Made by a program: the position numbers and the translations under genes. DNA of 64,000 nucleotides from contig AP026543.1 of assembly GCA_026075535.2 (NCBI GenBank), positions 2,232,001-2,296,000 on the forward strand, given 5' to 3'. A model generated the notes under the pieces. It was not told where the DNA came from, made no database searches, and was given only the letters and a program-made list of their open reading frames with translations. This DNA comes from Tricholoma matsutake (Eukaryota; Basidiomycota; Agaricomycetes; Agaricales; Tricholomataceae). This document shows, piece after piece, positions 1-10,261 of the stretch (the first letter of the stretch is position 1; every line of letters starts with the position of its first letter).

Positions 1-3000
1 ACTTTTTCAGTACTACGGCACTCCCAATGCTTCAGGCAAGCATTCTTCTTTTCATCCACAAGTTTCTTGTTCTTGCCCATGAACAAGCCATCATCAACAT
101 AGACTAGCGCAATAACGATGCTGCCTGTCTTAGGATCCTTGTGTATGAAGATGCCGGCATCGGAGCTGGCGCGCACAAACCCAATGGTGCGCATAAATGC
201 CTCTAGCTCTCTCCACCATGCTAGTGAAGCCTGTTTAAGGCCATACAATGCTCGGCGTAAGCGCATTACTTTGCGCTCTTTACCCTCGGGTTGATCCATA
301 TAGATCTCCTCATCAAGTTTGCCGTATAAAAATGCGGTTTTTACATCTAGACCGGTCATATACATGCCTTCTAGAGACGCAAGGGCAAACATGAGGCGTA
401 TGGTCTCGTAGCGGACTACTGGTGAGAAAATCTCATCAAAGTCAACGCCTTCAACTTGTGAAAAGCCTTTGGCCACGAGTCTGGCTCGTTTTCTTCCATC
501 CGATTTCACAGAGAAAACCCATCTATTTTTGATCGTTTTTCGATCATGTGGAAGATCGACGATGTCATAGACTTGTTGCTTGCGAAGAGCCTCTAACTCT
601 TCACGACAAGCCTGTTTCCACTCAAGTTGCTGCTGCCGGGGTAGGCGTGCAATATCGCGAAATTGGTTTGGAACTAGGCTTTTTCCACTTGATGGTGTGA
701 CTGCTTTTGACAACAGCCAGCGGATAAGCTCATCTCCACCTTCCTTGGTTATCTTTTTAATATAACCTGCTTCGTCCGGTTCCCCCATTGGGTGATCATG
801 TTCTTGATTATTGGAATCGGGCACACTCTCGTGGGGTGCCGAACTCGGTCCAGCAACCGGTTCTTGCTGTTGAGGTCGTGGTCGTGTTCGGTTATGATCC
901 GAATCCTGACCCACAGACTTCTTCCAATATCGATCACGCGCAATGTCTCTCTCTATGTCAGAGGGGAGTCGCTGTTCTCCATAGGTATTGCCGGGACGGT
1001 TTGGGATTTTCCTCTGCCTGCCTGATCGACGGGGCAATTGCTGCCATTCCTGTTGATCTTCACGTCTTGGACGAAAGTCCTCAGTGCTAACTGGAGGCGG
1101 CGGAGGAGGAGCGTTAGTCGCATCGTCATGCGCCTTTTGCTCGCTTGGTAAATCATCATCATCTTCTGATGATGGAGGAAGGGGCGGATTTTGTGGCGGT
1201 ATAGGGTCATCGCCATCCGTTCCAGATGAGTGGTCGTCATCTTCTGGTTCTGGTGGAAAATCACCAAGGTCTGTCTTGGCAGGAGTTTTAGCTCCGGGAC
1301 AGCATGGGAACATTGTTTCATCAAATAGTGCCGTAGCACCAATGAATATTGCGCCGTTTCGTCGCATGAAACGATATGCTTTAATGCCATCTTCTACTCC
1401 AAGGTACGTCATTAGCTCCGATCGAGGAGACAATGTTGTTGGACGTTTTTCCTTTGGTAGATAGACATAAGCACCGCAACCGAAGACCTTCAGATTGTTT
1501 AGATCTGGGCGGACCTTTGTCAGGTCCTCAAAAGGTGTCAGCCATTTCAGGCGCCTTATTGGGGTTCGGTTGTATAAATGTGTTGCATGTTCTATGCAAA
1601 ATTCCCACCATGATTGTGGTAGACAAGCGGTGAATCGCAGGGTTTGCGACTTTTCCATTATTGTCCTTATAGCGCGCTCTGCACACCCATTCTGTTGATG
1701 AACGTGGGGTGCAGACATCTCTATTTTGATGCCTAAATCCTTGAGCTGTTTTTGTAGCTCACGATCCTTGAACTCCCCCCCTGGATCGACACGCCAGCGC
1801 TTGATTGTAGCGCCATATTGGGTCTTAGCCATTGCTAGAAATTGTCTAATCGCTGCAGCAGCATCAGATTTCTTTCTGAGACATTGGACCCAAATATGTG
1901 ACGTTTTGTCATCCAGAAATACAATGAAGTATTTATGTTTGTGGTACGATAGTACTGGGAGTTCCTTTAGGTCGGAATGTATTAATTCAAAGGATTTGTC
2001 AGCTCGTGAGTCTGACTCGGGAAAAGATTTTGAGGTCATTTTCCCTTCTGCACACCCTGGACATATAATTTTGTCTTTAGGAATAATTAAATTCCTTGGG
2101 AATTTTATGGTGCTTTTAGGCATTTTCCCTAGCGCCTCTTTGGATGGGTGTCCAAGTCGCCTATGCCAAGTCAAGTAGTCAGCGACATAAATGGTCGCAA
2201 CATTAACCTTTTTGGTGCTCAATATATGAGTCCGAGCCCAATAGATCGTGTCATTCCTCCTTAGAGGGACACAATGCATGATTGGGTTTCCATGCTCGAT
2301 GAATGAAATGTATGCGGAGGAACCACGCACATCACTTCCGTCTTGTAAAAAGACCCCCATTGACATCAATCGAGTATTAATGTCAGGTATGTAGTAGACG
2401 GGGTATAGTCGCGTTTCATGCGTCTCTGACTTCCCATTACATACTACCTGGTGTCTAATGAAGACTGCTCCTTTTCCTACTATATGAGTAGTACCAGTGG
2501 CCGTTTGGACCAAGGTAGAGTCCTTTCTCGGTAAAGGCTCGTAAGAAGCGAAATCTTTCATTTCACCAGTGAAGTGTTTTGATGCGCCTGAATCTATGAT
2601 CCAGTCGGCACCTTTCTTACAATCTCCCTTTGCACACATAGCACATATATTAAGATCTACATAATTCCATGATACATTTAATAGCGGTAAAATTTCACAT
2701 GAAAAGTTCACTGTATTCATAGGAATTTTAATCTTAGTGCTTGTGGCAGGGAAAAGGACTGACCTGTCATCATACGCCCCTGTGTCAAGGGGTTCATCGA
2801 CGAGCATTTCGTCGACGGCTTTCCACACTTCCTCGTCAGTTACTGGAGGTTCGGATCCGAGGGAGACGGTATCGTCTTCTACCTCCTCAATCATTGCCTC
2901 GGTTTCTGGCTCTATCCTCCTTCTCTTACCTTCTCGCACCATAAGGTGCTCTTCCAGCGGTCGCAGGTTTTTCGCGCTGCGCGGAAGTTGCATGCGCTCG

Positions 3001-3992
3001 AGGGTGTCTCGAGCTTGCTGGTATTCGGTGTAAACCGAGCGAGAAGAGGAGGCCGTGCCCATGTATGCCTGTGCAGGCGGTCGGCGGCGAGGATCCCTTG
3101 TGGGAGTGTGTTCGCGTCGCTCGATGCGCTGTATGAGCGGCATCGGCGGTATGATGGTGCCATTACCATTTATGGTGGTAAAGGCGTTGGAGGCGAGGTG
3201 GGTATGTTTCTCTTTTGGCTTCTCCTCCTTAGTCTTTCTGTCCCCACGTCGTCCACGTTTTCGGGACGAGTCTCCGTTGCTGTTTTGCCCTTCTTTGGGC
3301 TGCCATTTGGGGTTTCCCCCCTTGCGCTTAACAGCGGAAAGTTTGTTGGCCTGAGGCTGGCCAGCGGGCTTTCCAACTGCTGTGCGCCTTGAGGCTTCAG
3401 CAACAATGGAGTCCTTGACATGTTTAAATGTCAAGGTGCTAGTGGCAGTCGTGTTAAGGACCGTTGCAGACAATGAGTCGTACTCGCGCGGCATCGCAGC
3501 AAGTAGAATCATCGCCTGTACTAGCTCGGGGATGGCGACGTTAGCAGCCGTGAGGCGCTCAAATTTGTCAGCCATTCTTGCAATCTCCGGTGCAGGGTTC
3601 GCAGCTGGGATTTTGATTGTTATTGTGGACCTAAAGTCCGAAAAGACTTGGGAGGGGCCGTCCACACCATAATCGGTGCGGATGAGAGCCCACACCTCCT
3701 CAGCAGTGTCCTTTGTGTTGGCACGCTGCCGAATGGAGGGGGCCAGGCGGAGCACTAGGCTACCAATAGCCTGGTCATTTTTGTTGCTCCAGGTCTGGAG
3801 CTTGGCATTAGCATCCGCTACCAAGGTAGCGTTCGTCGCCGTCAAGGGAGGCGCCGGGGGCGGTTTTTGCTCCGCCCTGCTAGTTATTTGCCAGAGGCCC
3901 TGAGACCTGAGCCACGCCTTCATTGAGTTGGCCCATAGAATGTAATTTGATCCATCGAAAGTTTGAACGAGTTTTTCAAGAGTTGAAGACAT
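1..3992 (-). CDS. copia gag-pol polyprotein, copy 1, open to the window edge
   Basis: Single polyprotein with Gag, aspartic protease, integrase and reverse transcriptase; the RT C-terminus and RNase H lie beyond position 1. From ATG at 3992 the frame has no stop through position 3, at least 1,330 codons. Gag (about residues 1-170) has the copia-type Gag domain and then a Lys/Arg-rich stretch, with no CCHC zinc knuckle seen. The protease motif DSGAS is near residue 467. The integrase HHCC region is followed by the catalytic Asp at 1971-1973 (HSDL), the second Asp in DPGGEF and Glu in the AERAI segment. RT has YVDD near residue 1298. The two positions where copy 2 has stops read CGA and CAG here. 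This copy could be coding-competent; the unseen 3' part must be checked. Confidence 0.9.
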   Translation of the reverse strand, partial: MSSTLEKLVQTFDGSNYILWANSMKAWLRSQGLWQITSRAEQKPPPAPPLTATNATLVADANAKLQTWSNKNDQAIGSLVLRLAPSIRQRANTKDTAEEVWALIRTDYGVDGPSQVFSDFRSTITIKIPAANPAPEIARMADKFERLTAANVAIPELVQAMILLAAMPREYDSLSATVLNTTATSTLTFKHVKDSIVAEASRRTAVGKPAGQPQANKLSAVKRKGGNPKWQPKEGQNSNGDSSRKRGRRGDRKTKEEKPKEKHTHLASNAFTTINGNGTIIPPMPLIQRIERREHTPTRDPRRRPPAQAYMGTASSSRSVYTEYQQARDTLERMQLPRSAKNLRPLEEHLMVREGKRRRIEPETEAMIEEVEDDTVSLGSEPPVTDEEVWKAVDEMLVDEPLDTGAYDDRSVLFPATSTKIKIPMNTVNFSCEILPLLNVSWNYVDLNICAMCAKGDCKKGADWIIDSGASKHFTGEMKDFASYEPLPRKDSTLVQTATGTTHIVGKGAVFIRHQVVCNGKSETHETRLYPVYYIPDINTRLMSMGVFLQDGSDVRGSSAYISFIEHGNPIMHCVPLRRNDTIYWARTHILSTKKVNVATIYVADYLTWHRRLGHPSKEALGKMPKSTIKFPRNLIIPKDKIICPGCAEGKMTSKSFPESDSRADKSFELIHSDLKELPVLSYHKHKYFIVFLDDKTSHIWVQCLRKKSDAAAAIRQFLAMAKTQYGATIKRWRVDPGGEFKDRELQKQLKDLGIKIEMSAPHVHQQNGCAERAIRTIMEKSQTLRFTACLPQSWWEFCIEHATHLYNRTPIRRLKWLTPFEDLTKVRPDLNNLKVFGCGAYVYLPKEKRPTTLSPRSELMTYLGVEDGIKAYRFMRRNGAIFIGATALFDETMFPCCPGAKTPAKTDLGDFPPEPEDDDHSSGTDGDDPIPPQNPPLPPSSEDDDDLPSEQKAHDDATNAPPPPPPVSTEDFRPRREDQQEWQQLPRRSGRQRKIPNRPGNTYGEQRLPSDIERDIARDRYWKKSVGQDSDHNRTRPRPQQQEPVAGPSSAPHESVPDSNNQEHDHPMGEPDEAGYIKKITKEGGDELIRWLLSKAVTPSSGKSLVPNQFRDIARLPRQQQLEWKQACREELEALRKQQVYDIVDLPHDRKTIKNRWVFSVKSDGRKRARLVAKGFSQVEGVDFDEIFSPVVRYETIRLMFALASLEGMYMTGLDVKTAFLYGKLDEEIYMDQPEGKERKVMRLRRALYGLKQASLAWWRELEAFMRTIGFVRASSDAGIFIHKDPKTGSIVIALVYVDDGLFMGKNKKLVDEKKNACLKHWECRSTEK

Positions 3993-4230
3993 GATTCTGT
4001 GGTGGCAGCTGTTAAAAGCACTCAATCAGTCTCTTTACTCAATAAAACACGTTTAACGTTTCTCAGGAGAGAACACTCCTTCAGAGTGGTTAACCCTAGT
4101 CAACCTAGGTTTTATATGCAGCTCGCAGGGAGCGCAATGCAGCTCATGAAGAGCGCAAGGTTATAATTTGGAGACGATGAAGTCAACATCGTTCGCAGCT
4201 AATTAAAGCGCGTTCGCGACGTGCCCAGCA

Positions 4231-4242
4231 GGGCCCATAACC
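4231..4242 (-). promoter_or_regulatory. Primer-binding site, half-tRNA initiator Met type (copy 1)
   Basis: The plus strand reads GGGCCCATAACC directly next to the 5' LTR. This is the anticodon-loop sequence of eukaryotic initiator tRNA-Met (GGGCCCAUAACC in the animal form), so the minus-strand RNA would pair with the 3' end of a tRNA half cut in the anticodon loop. This priming mode is known for Drosophila copia and yeast Ty5. Confidence 0.7.
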
Positions 4243-4547
4243 TGTTGGAGCAGACTATATACGCTGCACAGGGGAAGAGACAACACGTTCCTTACAACCT
4301 ACCTGGGGTTTAGTTAGACTTACAGCTAGGGTTAGCAGAGGTAAGAACACTGTATTCCTACTACGGTACAGGTTCTCCTTATATACATAATATTAAGGAT
4401 GTCACATGACTCGGGAATGTGTTTACCGCATGTATGCGCAGTAAGTGCAGTAACATGCATATGCTGCATGTATCACCTCATGTATACATGTGTATGCTGC
4501 ATGTATTGCCTCATGTATACAGCATGCATCAGGGATTAATTTCAACA
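4243..4547 (-). repeat. 5' LTR of copia copy 1
   Basis: Starts TGTTGGAGCAG and ends TTTCAACA, like both LTRs of copy 2. It is 305 bp rather than 274 bp because a 33-bp piece (GTATGCTGCATGTAT plus a CATGTATACATG palindrome) is tandemly duplicated near 4460-4525, with a 2-bp loss nearby. The flank after it reads CTCAT; the partner duplication would be outside the window. Confidence 0.88.
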
Positions 4548-5677
4548 CTCATGCATTGTTCCACTGTTTGATTCCCTTCCATAGGATTAGGGAAATATGG
4601 TTGAAACCCATTTTTCCTCTTTTCTTGTTTTTATCAAGTAACTAAATGTTTTTCTTTCTTATCTTGTATCTAGGTATATTTTTGTGTGTGTCAACACCTC
4701 AGTATGCCCACCATACACCCCCCACATCACAGTCTGCTCACAATATGTTTTCTTTTACTAGGATGTAAACTACTTGTCACCACCCTCACCTGCTAACAAC
4801 ACCCACTGCCACAAGCCACTGCTTGTGGGGTTGTGGATCTCCTACCCCTGCCCTCCTACAACAACAACGATGACATTGACAGGGACAGGATGGCAAACAA
4901 CAAACAATGGGGAGGAGAAGACCACGACAATGGCCACCACAGCACCCCCAACCACTGCTGTGAGCAACTGCTTGCGGGGTAGGGACAGGGAGCAATAGGG
5001 ACAGGGACAATGCGACCAACACACCCCCTGCTCACAAACTTGAGGTGAGGATGACTGAATGAAGAGGGCCCAAGAAACATCGACATTTCTTGGGCTGTAT
5101 GTAAGTTTCTTTTCTTTCTCTTTTCATTTTATTGTTACTAACTAATTTGTGATGACAGAATGATGAGAGGGGGAGGATGACACACAGCAGAGAGGACTGA
5201 TGATGACAATGAAGGAACAACACACCACCTGCCCCCAGCCTTATGAGCCACTGCTCACGGGGTGGATCATGGGTGGAATGATGATGAGGGCAGCCACAAG
5301 GCACTGACAACAATGAAAATCAGCACCAGGGCCCCATGATGACAAGGAATGGCCCCAGTGCCCCACAGTGATGATGGAATGACATGACCCAGCACCTAAC
5401 CTGCTGCTGTGAGCCTCTTCTCACATGGGGGATTGCACGTGGTAACAGCGACAATGACAACACTGATGACGGGAGGGGGTGCGACTATGGCTGATGACAA
5501 CGATGACAGTTCAAACAATGAATGATGAGGGGACAGGCCTAGGAGACACTCGTCTCCTGGGTGTTTTTGTTTTTGTTTTTGTTTTGTTCTGTTCTGTTTT
5601 CTCTGGCCCAGGGGACATGCATCTCCTGGGCCTTTTCTTTTTCTTTTTCTTTCTCTGGTTCACCTATCCACCCCATG
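4548..5677. repeat. Palindrome-rich gene-free DNA, block 1
   Basis: No gene is recognised; open frames here are low-complexity. The stretch carries short inverted repeats: CCACAAGC/GCTTGTGG (4809-4828), GCCCAAGAAA/TTTCTTGGGC (5068-5095), AGGAGAC/GTCTCCT (5538-5561) and a 28-bp repeat with arms GGCCCAGGGGA/TCTCCTGGGCC (5605-5632). Partly decayed AGC-NNNN-GCT hairpins lie near 4959, 5239 and 5411. The same hairpin types recur at 10270-11540 and 56340-57265. Confidence 0.7.
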
Positions 5678-7204
5678 TAGTGTTTTAAGGTCCAGTTCAG
5701 TCTGGTTTTTTGACCCCAAAAGGGGCAACTGGCAACCACAACCAGTCCCAACTGATGCCCAATCTAGAGGGACCACAACCAGACCAGATGAAACCAGTCC
5801 CAGTTGGTCTGGTTGCCTTTAAAGACCGGTTGAAACCAGTTTTACCTGCTATTTTTGCTCTTAACTAATTTTGTATTGTATTTTAAATAAAACTAATTAA
5901 AAGACACCCTGTGAACAGGTGCTTGCAGTGGTGACAGGTTGTTGATAGAATAAAAATAAATAGATAAGAAAAACAACCCCATTGTCTCATATTTGTAGCG
6001 AGAGTGGGGGTCGTTGTGCTTGTCAGTGCCATGCCACTGTCCCCTGTTCGTTGTTACCCATTCATTGTTACCCATTTGTCATCCTTGTCATCTCCCTGCT
6101 GTTGGTTTGTCATCCCCTCCCATTTGTTCATCTTCCCTGTCATTCATTGTCCCTGCCATTCATTGGCATTGGCGCTCACTGGTGTTGGCATTAGCATTAG
6201 CATTTGCTGGCATTGGCATTGGTGTTTGTTGGTGTTAGCATTGGTGTTTGCTAGTGTTGGCATTGGTGTTTGTCAGTGTTGATGTTTGTCAGTGTGGGCA
6301 TTGGTGTTTGTCATCCTGAGTTTGATCGTCGTCAGCACCATCATCTCCCCCTATGAGCAGTGGCTCATAGGTGGGGTAGTGGTGCTGTATGACATGGCAT
6401 TGGTGGCAGCATAGTCAGCTACCATTGTCATTGGTGGTGCCATGTCACTGTTGTTGTGTTGTCATTGTTGCCTTGTCAGCCAGAAGCAGGACCCACTGCC
6501 ACCCTGCAAGCAGAGGCTCACAGTGGTGGTGTAGGGCCTGAGGAGGATGTGGTGGCAGGAGGTGGGTAACATGATGTAAGATTCTAAAAAACAGATCAAA
6601 CTAGTTAGTATTAGTAGAGAAAAAGAAATCAAAAATGATACAAAACAAAAACGACACTAGTCATTGTCATTTGGGCCCTCTATGCTCTCACTTTGGGTGT
6701 GGGACTTCTGAGATAGGCACTGTGAATGTTGGGGTGGTGAGAGTGAATGTTGAAGTGGCATTGTTGATGATAGGTGGTCATGGGAATCATTTGACAAAGT
6801 GGTGTCACTTCGTTTTTTTTTGGCAGCACATGACCAAAAGGTCCATGTGCAGCTACAGGGTATATAAACCCTCACCAAATGTATAGTTTTCCCTTGGGCT
6901 CATCCCATTTTTGTTATATAATGGTATAAGTAGTAAATATTACTAGTAACTACATTAGTTTATTGTCTTGTAGTGGCTGTAATATTGAGTACATATGTAA
7001 TATTTTATATGCCTTGAGAAGACTGGTTGCAACTGATTGCAACCAGTTTTTGAGCAGTTTTCAAATATTTTTGAATTGAGGCAACTGGCAACCCAACCGC
7101 TCCCAAAACTGGGCAACTGCAACTGAAGGTTCAGTTGCATTCGGTTGGGTTGGGTTTAGTTTCAGTCTTTTTTCCAGTTCATTGAACTGGACCTTCAAAC
7201 AATA
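5678..7204. mobile_element. Non-autonomous hAT-like element 1 (1,527 bp)
   Basis: Bounded by a perfect 8-bp direct repeat ACCCCATG at 5670-5677 and 7205-7212. The left end is TAGTGTTTTAAGGTCCAG, and the right end read in reverse is TATTGTTTGAAGGTCC. An 8-bp duplication with TAGNG-type ends is characteristic of hAT elements. The outer 150-200 bp are full of ACTGGT/ACCAGT motifs; the middle holds simple repeats and two AGC-type hairpins (6351-6370, about 6501-6525). No transposase is encoded. Confidence 0.8.
6160..6312. repeat. Cryptic simple repeat, GGCATTGGTGTTTG-like
   Basis: Irregular tandem repeats of GGCATTGG, TGTTTG and AGCATT inside hAT-like element 1. They produce spurious His-Trp-Cys-rich frames and are not a gene. 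Confidence 0.7.
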
Positions 7205-7212
7205 ACCCCATG

Positions 7213-7234
7213 CCTATGAGCACCTGCTCATAGG
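7213..7234. repeat. Perfect AGC-type hairpin
   Basis: CCTATGAGCA and TGCTCATAGG, ten perfect pairs with a 2-nt centre, directly to the right of the target duplication of hAT-like element 1. The element thus inserted at the edge of a palindromic module. Confidence 0.85.
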
Positions 7235-8096
7235 GTGGTTTGATAATTTTAAATAAGTATATAATTAAATAAATGTATTTTTGCTAACAGAACCCCTGAT
7301 GAAACCCATACCTATGGTGACCCATGACTCATGACCCATGGGTTGAAGGTACAGGTAGATGTGGGTATGCTCAAAAGTACCCATGGGTTACCTGTGCAGA
7401 TCCCTACACACATACATGTTCAGCAAAGTGTACTTCATAGTGAACAATCTACACATCTCCAAATTGCCCATTTATTCAGTTGACAGTGGTTGCAAACTTG
7501 TTTGTCAATGGACCATGCCTGCCAAGCCAAAGATGCTTGCAGCAGTTCATCCACTCATCTCACAAACTCCAAGACATAGTCTCACTGTCTCTATTAGTTG
7601 TATACATATGAGCCTCAGTAAGTGAATCAGTGTCAGAAGCTGACCATGCCGATCTGTGGCCAAATTGGCTCATCAGCCACCTGGGGTTCTTGCATATCCC
7701 ATTCTGGAGCAAGATTGGAATTATCCTGTATACCTGAATTTGACTCACAATGTTCTTCCATAACTGCAGTCAGGGGGACCTTCATGTGCTTTGTTTTTGG
7801 TCCATGTTTTGTGTTGACCTCAACTTCTACATGTGTAACAGTATCCACTGCATCATCATTGTCCTTATGCAGAGGGGCATTCTTCTTTGATCTTCTCTTT
7901 TGCTTGTAAGGAGATCTTGTTAGGCTCATAATGTTTTAACGACATGGATTGATGGGCTATTGTACTCTCAGCCTCATGTGATCCTCATGTGATCCTCATG
8001 CCAAAAATATGTTATGCCAGTGAAAAGGATGATTCTTTCCTCCACATCAATCCCCTTCGATGCTGCCTGAGCCATCAGAGAACCTGAGTTTGAGAA
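7235..8096. other. Gene-poor stretch with one unrecognised ORF (7633-7929, minus)
   Basis: A minus-strand frame at 7633-7929 encodes 98 residues with a basic N-terminus (KQKRRSKK) and a Val/Lys-rich middle. It resembles the start of a nuclear or transposon-associated protein, but I cannot assign it, and the sequence beyond it is broken by stops. At 7295-7415 there is a TACCC/GGGTA-rich dispersed repeat ending near TTACCTGTGCAGATCCCTA, similar to 11625-11727 and 42755-42830. Confidence 0.4.
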
Positions 8097-8677
8097 TAGT
8101 GCTTAAAGGTCTGGTCAATGTGACCAGAAAAGAACTGGAACCTGACTGGACTGTGACCAGAAAAAACCAGACCATCAGTCACAGTCTTTCAGTTCTCAGA
8201 ATCAGAAAACCGCAAAGAACTGGTTAAAAAAGACCAGTTATAACTGGTTTATAACCAAAATAACACATCCACATGATACCCTTGTAAATCCCTTCAAACT
8301 GACCATATATTTAACCAAATCAGTCAAGAATTGAGTGAGATATCATTAAAACTGAGTTTGATACCAAGTTTTAGGCAGTTAAACTTGGTTTTGGTGATAT
8401 CTCACTCATTCCTGACTGATTTGCCTAAACTTTTGATTGGTTTAAAGGTAGAGAAAGGTGCTTCATATGTCATCATAACTGGTTGTGACCAGTGTGAACC
8501 AGAGTTTTAACTGATTTTTATGCAAACCAGTTATGACTGATTATGACCAGTTTTGTGCAGTTTTTTTCAGTTTCAGTCTGGTTATTTGGCTATTTCCTTT
8601 TATGGTTAACTGGTCACGGTCACAGTCTTTCCAAAATGGGCCCAAAAACCATGACTGGACTGGACCTTAAAGCACTA
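8097..8677. mobile_element. Non-autonomous hAT-like element 2 (581 bp MITE)
   Basis: The ends are TAGTGCTTAAAGGTC and GACCTTAAAGCACTA. Flanks are TTTGAGAA (8089-8096) and TTTGAGAC (8678-8685), an 8-bp duplication with one mismatch. Eight copies of ACTGGT or its complement lie inside, clustered near the ends. A central inverted repeat pairs 8317-8345 with 8395-8422 (arms like AATCAGTCA..GAGTGAGATATCA). It is the same family as 5678-7204 and 17154-17996. Confidence 0.85.
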
Positions 8678-9889
8678 TTTGAGACAGTACCAGAAAGGGA
8701 GCAGATATATAGTTGAAGAGCAAAGGATCATTGAGCCTTATAAAGATGCATTCCGATTGCAGGAATTGAAAGCTGGCCAATTGCAAATACTCAAGTGTGA
8801 CATTCTCCCTGCAATATTCAATTACTGGGTGTTGATTGAGAGGGCCCCAATAGATGAGGAGGAGAGTCACATATGTGCCAAGGTGAACTATCAAGCATGT
8901 CAAGGTTGTATTATTGATCACATTGCCAGGAACTGACAACCTGGCTTTTGAAGAACTGGCAAATGACCAAAGGCTTCTCACAAAAATCCAACAACTTCAA
9001 AGTGAAGTGATTGGAAGTGATCTGGAGCTTATACCAGGACCAAGTTTTCAAAGAGATTGGAAACTGGTTAGGTCTTGAGGATGCCACCACAAGTACACCT
9101 GGATGGTTCCAGATGTGACTGCTGGCTATCAATTGTGTTTTTGACAGTATGACTGCAGAGGAAAAGGAGTCCTTGACACTGAGCAGGAGAAAATGATGTG
9201 GGAAGGTTATCCTGAGCAGACAAAGCAAAGGTATGTTAATGCCAATGCTGATGCCAGTTGTGACCATCATTTTGGAGTCTAGCAGAGAGGCACCTGTGTA
9301 AGCATGTGGAGGAGAGTGCATGACAACAGTGGCTAGAAATGGGGGTGCTGTCTGTGACATTCACTGCCCACACTGCACCTAATGGTTTGATGTGTGAGTG
9401 GCTGAATATTTGAATGCCAGTGCCTTGCTGATGCCAATGCTGATCACAGTCATGAAAATGTTGCCTCTCTGATGGCCACCCCTGCATGATCTTTTCTGGA
9501 CACCTACCATGATCACATCACAGAGCTGAAGCAGAACTTTATGAGTTATGTGAAGGCATTACATGCATCTGACATTGTTTCAGGGTCAGCAATGCAATGT
9601 GACATAACACAAACCTGACTTCAGATGACTAAAGATGGGTTCCACATCCTGCTCACACCATGGAAAGGATGACAATACAAGAAAAAAGAACTAGAGGAAT
9701 GGTTTATGTTGTATATTGGGCAGCATTACAGTATGATGACTTCCTATTCCACAAACTGTTACTTATTTGCATGCAGAACTAGCCAACAATGGTTGTAGTC
9801 ACCATGTCCCATTCAAAGCAATTGCCAATTGGACCTCTTTATTCATCAATCCTGAATATCTCCCAGCCAGGTTCAAATTGAGAGACCCA
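8678..9889 (+). other. Degenerate formerly coding-like stretch, unassigned
   Basis: Plus-strand frames (for example 8679-8936 and about 9140-9235, with EEKESL and EQEKMMWEGYPEQ) look like protein remnants but are interrupted by stops and frame changes. I recognise no domain. The MITE at 8097-8677 may have landed in the same relic. Confidence 0.3.
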
Positions 9890-10175
9890 CAGAACATCTG
9901 TAATTTACACTCCCCCACCTATTCCAATTGGACTCCGATTTGTCCAGTTATTCCAACTAGATTCCAGTTATTCTGACCAGATTCCAGTTATTCCAGTGGG
10001 ACTCCAGGTAGCTCAACTTAGAATTTAATGGAGAATCAAATTTCAAGTCCTAAGCTCTCAAAGTGCCTACAAAATAAAGTTGTGCAAAGCAGGGATTGAA
10101 CTCAAGGCCTCACTATAAAGTAATCACATGACAAACCAAACAAGTGTGCTCAACCAGTTGAGCCACAAGAGAATT
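9890..10175 (-). repeat. SINE-like repeat with tRNA-like head, locus 1
   Basis: On the minus strand the head near 10172-10083 has an A-box-like TGGCTCAACTGG and a B-box-like GAGTTCAATCCC. A body follows, then an array of units like CCAGTTATTCC with GGACTCC blocks (about 10010-9935), and finally GGGGGAGTGTAAATTACAG. The order head, roughly 20-bp array, G-rich TGTAAATTAC tail recurs at 54596-54950 and 57702-58065. The head is too decayed to be a functional tRNA. Confidence 0.45.
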
Positions 10176-10261
10176 ATTAGCTAGTAATATAAGGTTTATT
10201 TATGACACTCAGACTCATAACTCTTTTTTTTCTTTCTAAGTAATTAAGGGCAAAGTTTTTT

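Larger units (their letters stand above)
1..4547 (-). mobile_element. Ty1/copia LTR retrotransposon, copy 1 (left end outside window)
   Basis: The interior is about 95% identical by eye to the complete element at 26001-31684 and runs in the same direction (minus). Position 1 corresponds to position 27163 of copy 2, so about 0.9 kb of the RT/RNase H part and the 3' LTR lie outside the window. The 5' LTR is at 4243-4547 and the primer-binding site at 4231-4242. All length differences from copy 2 inside the coding region are multiples of three (12, 3, 3 and 12 bp), which fits selection on the reading frame until recently. Confidence 0.93.

Noticed and set aside
4774..5086. Small protein genes in the ACAATGACAA-rich tract
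   Set aside because: Frames overlap on both strands and consist of simple repeats and hairpin sequence.
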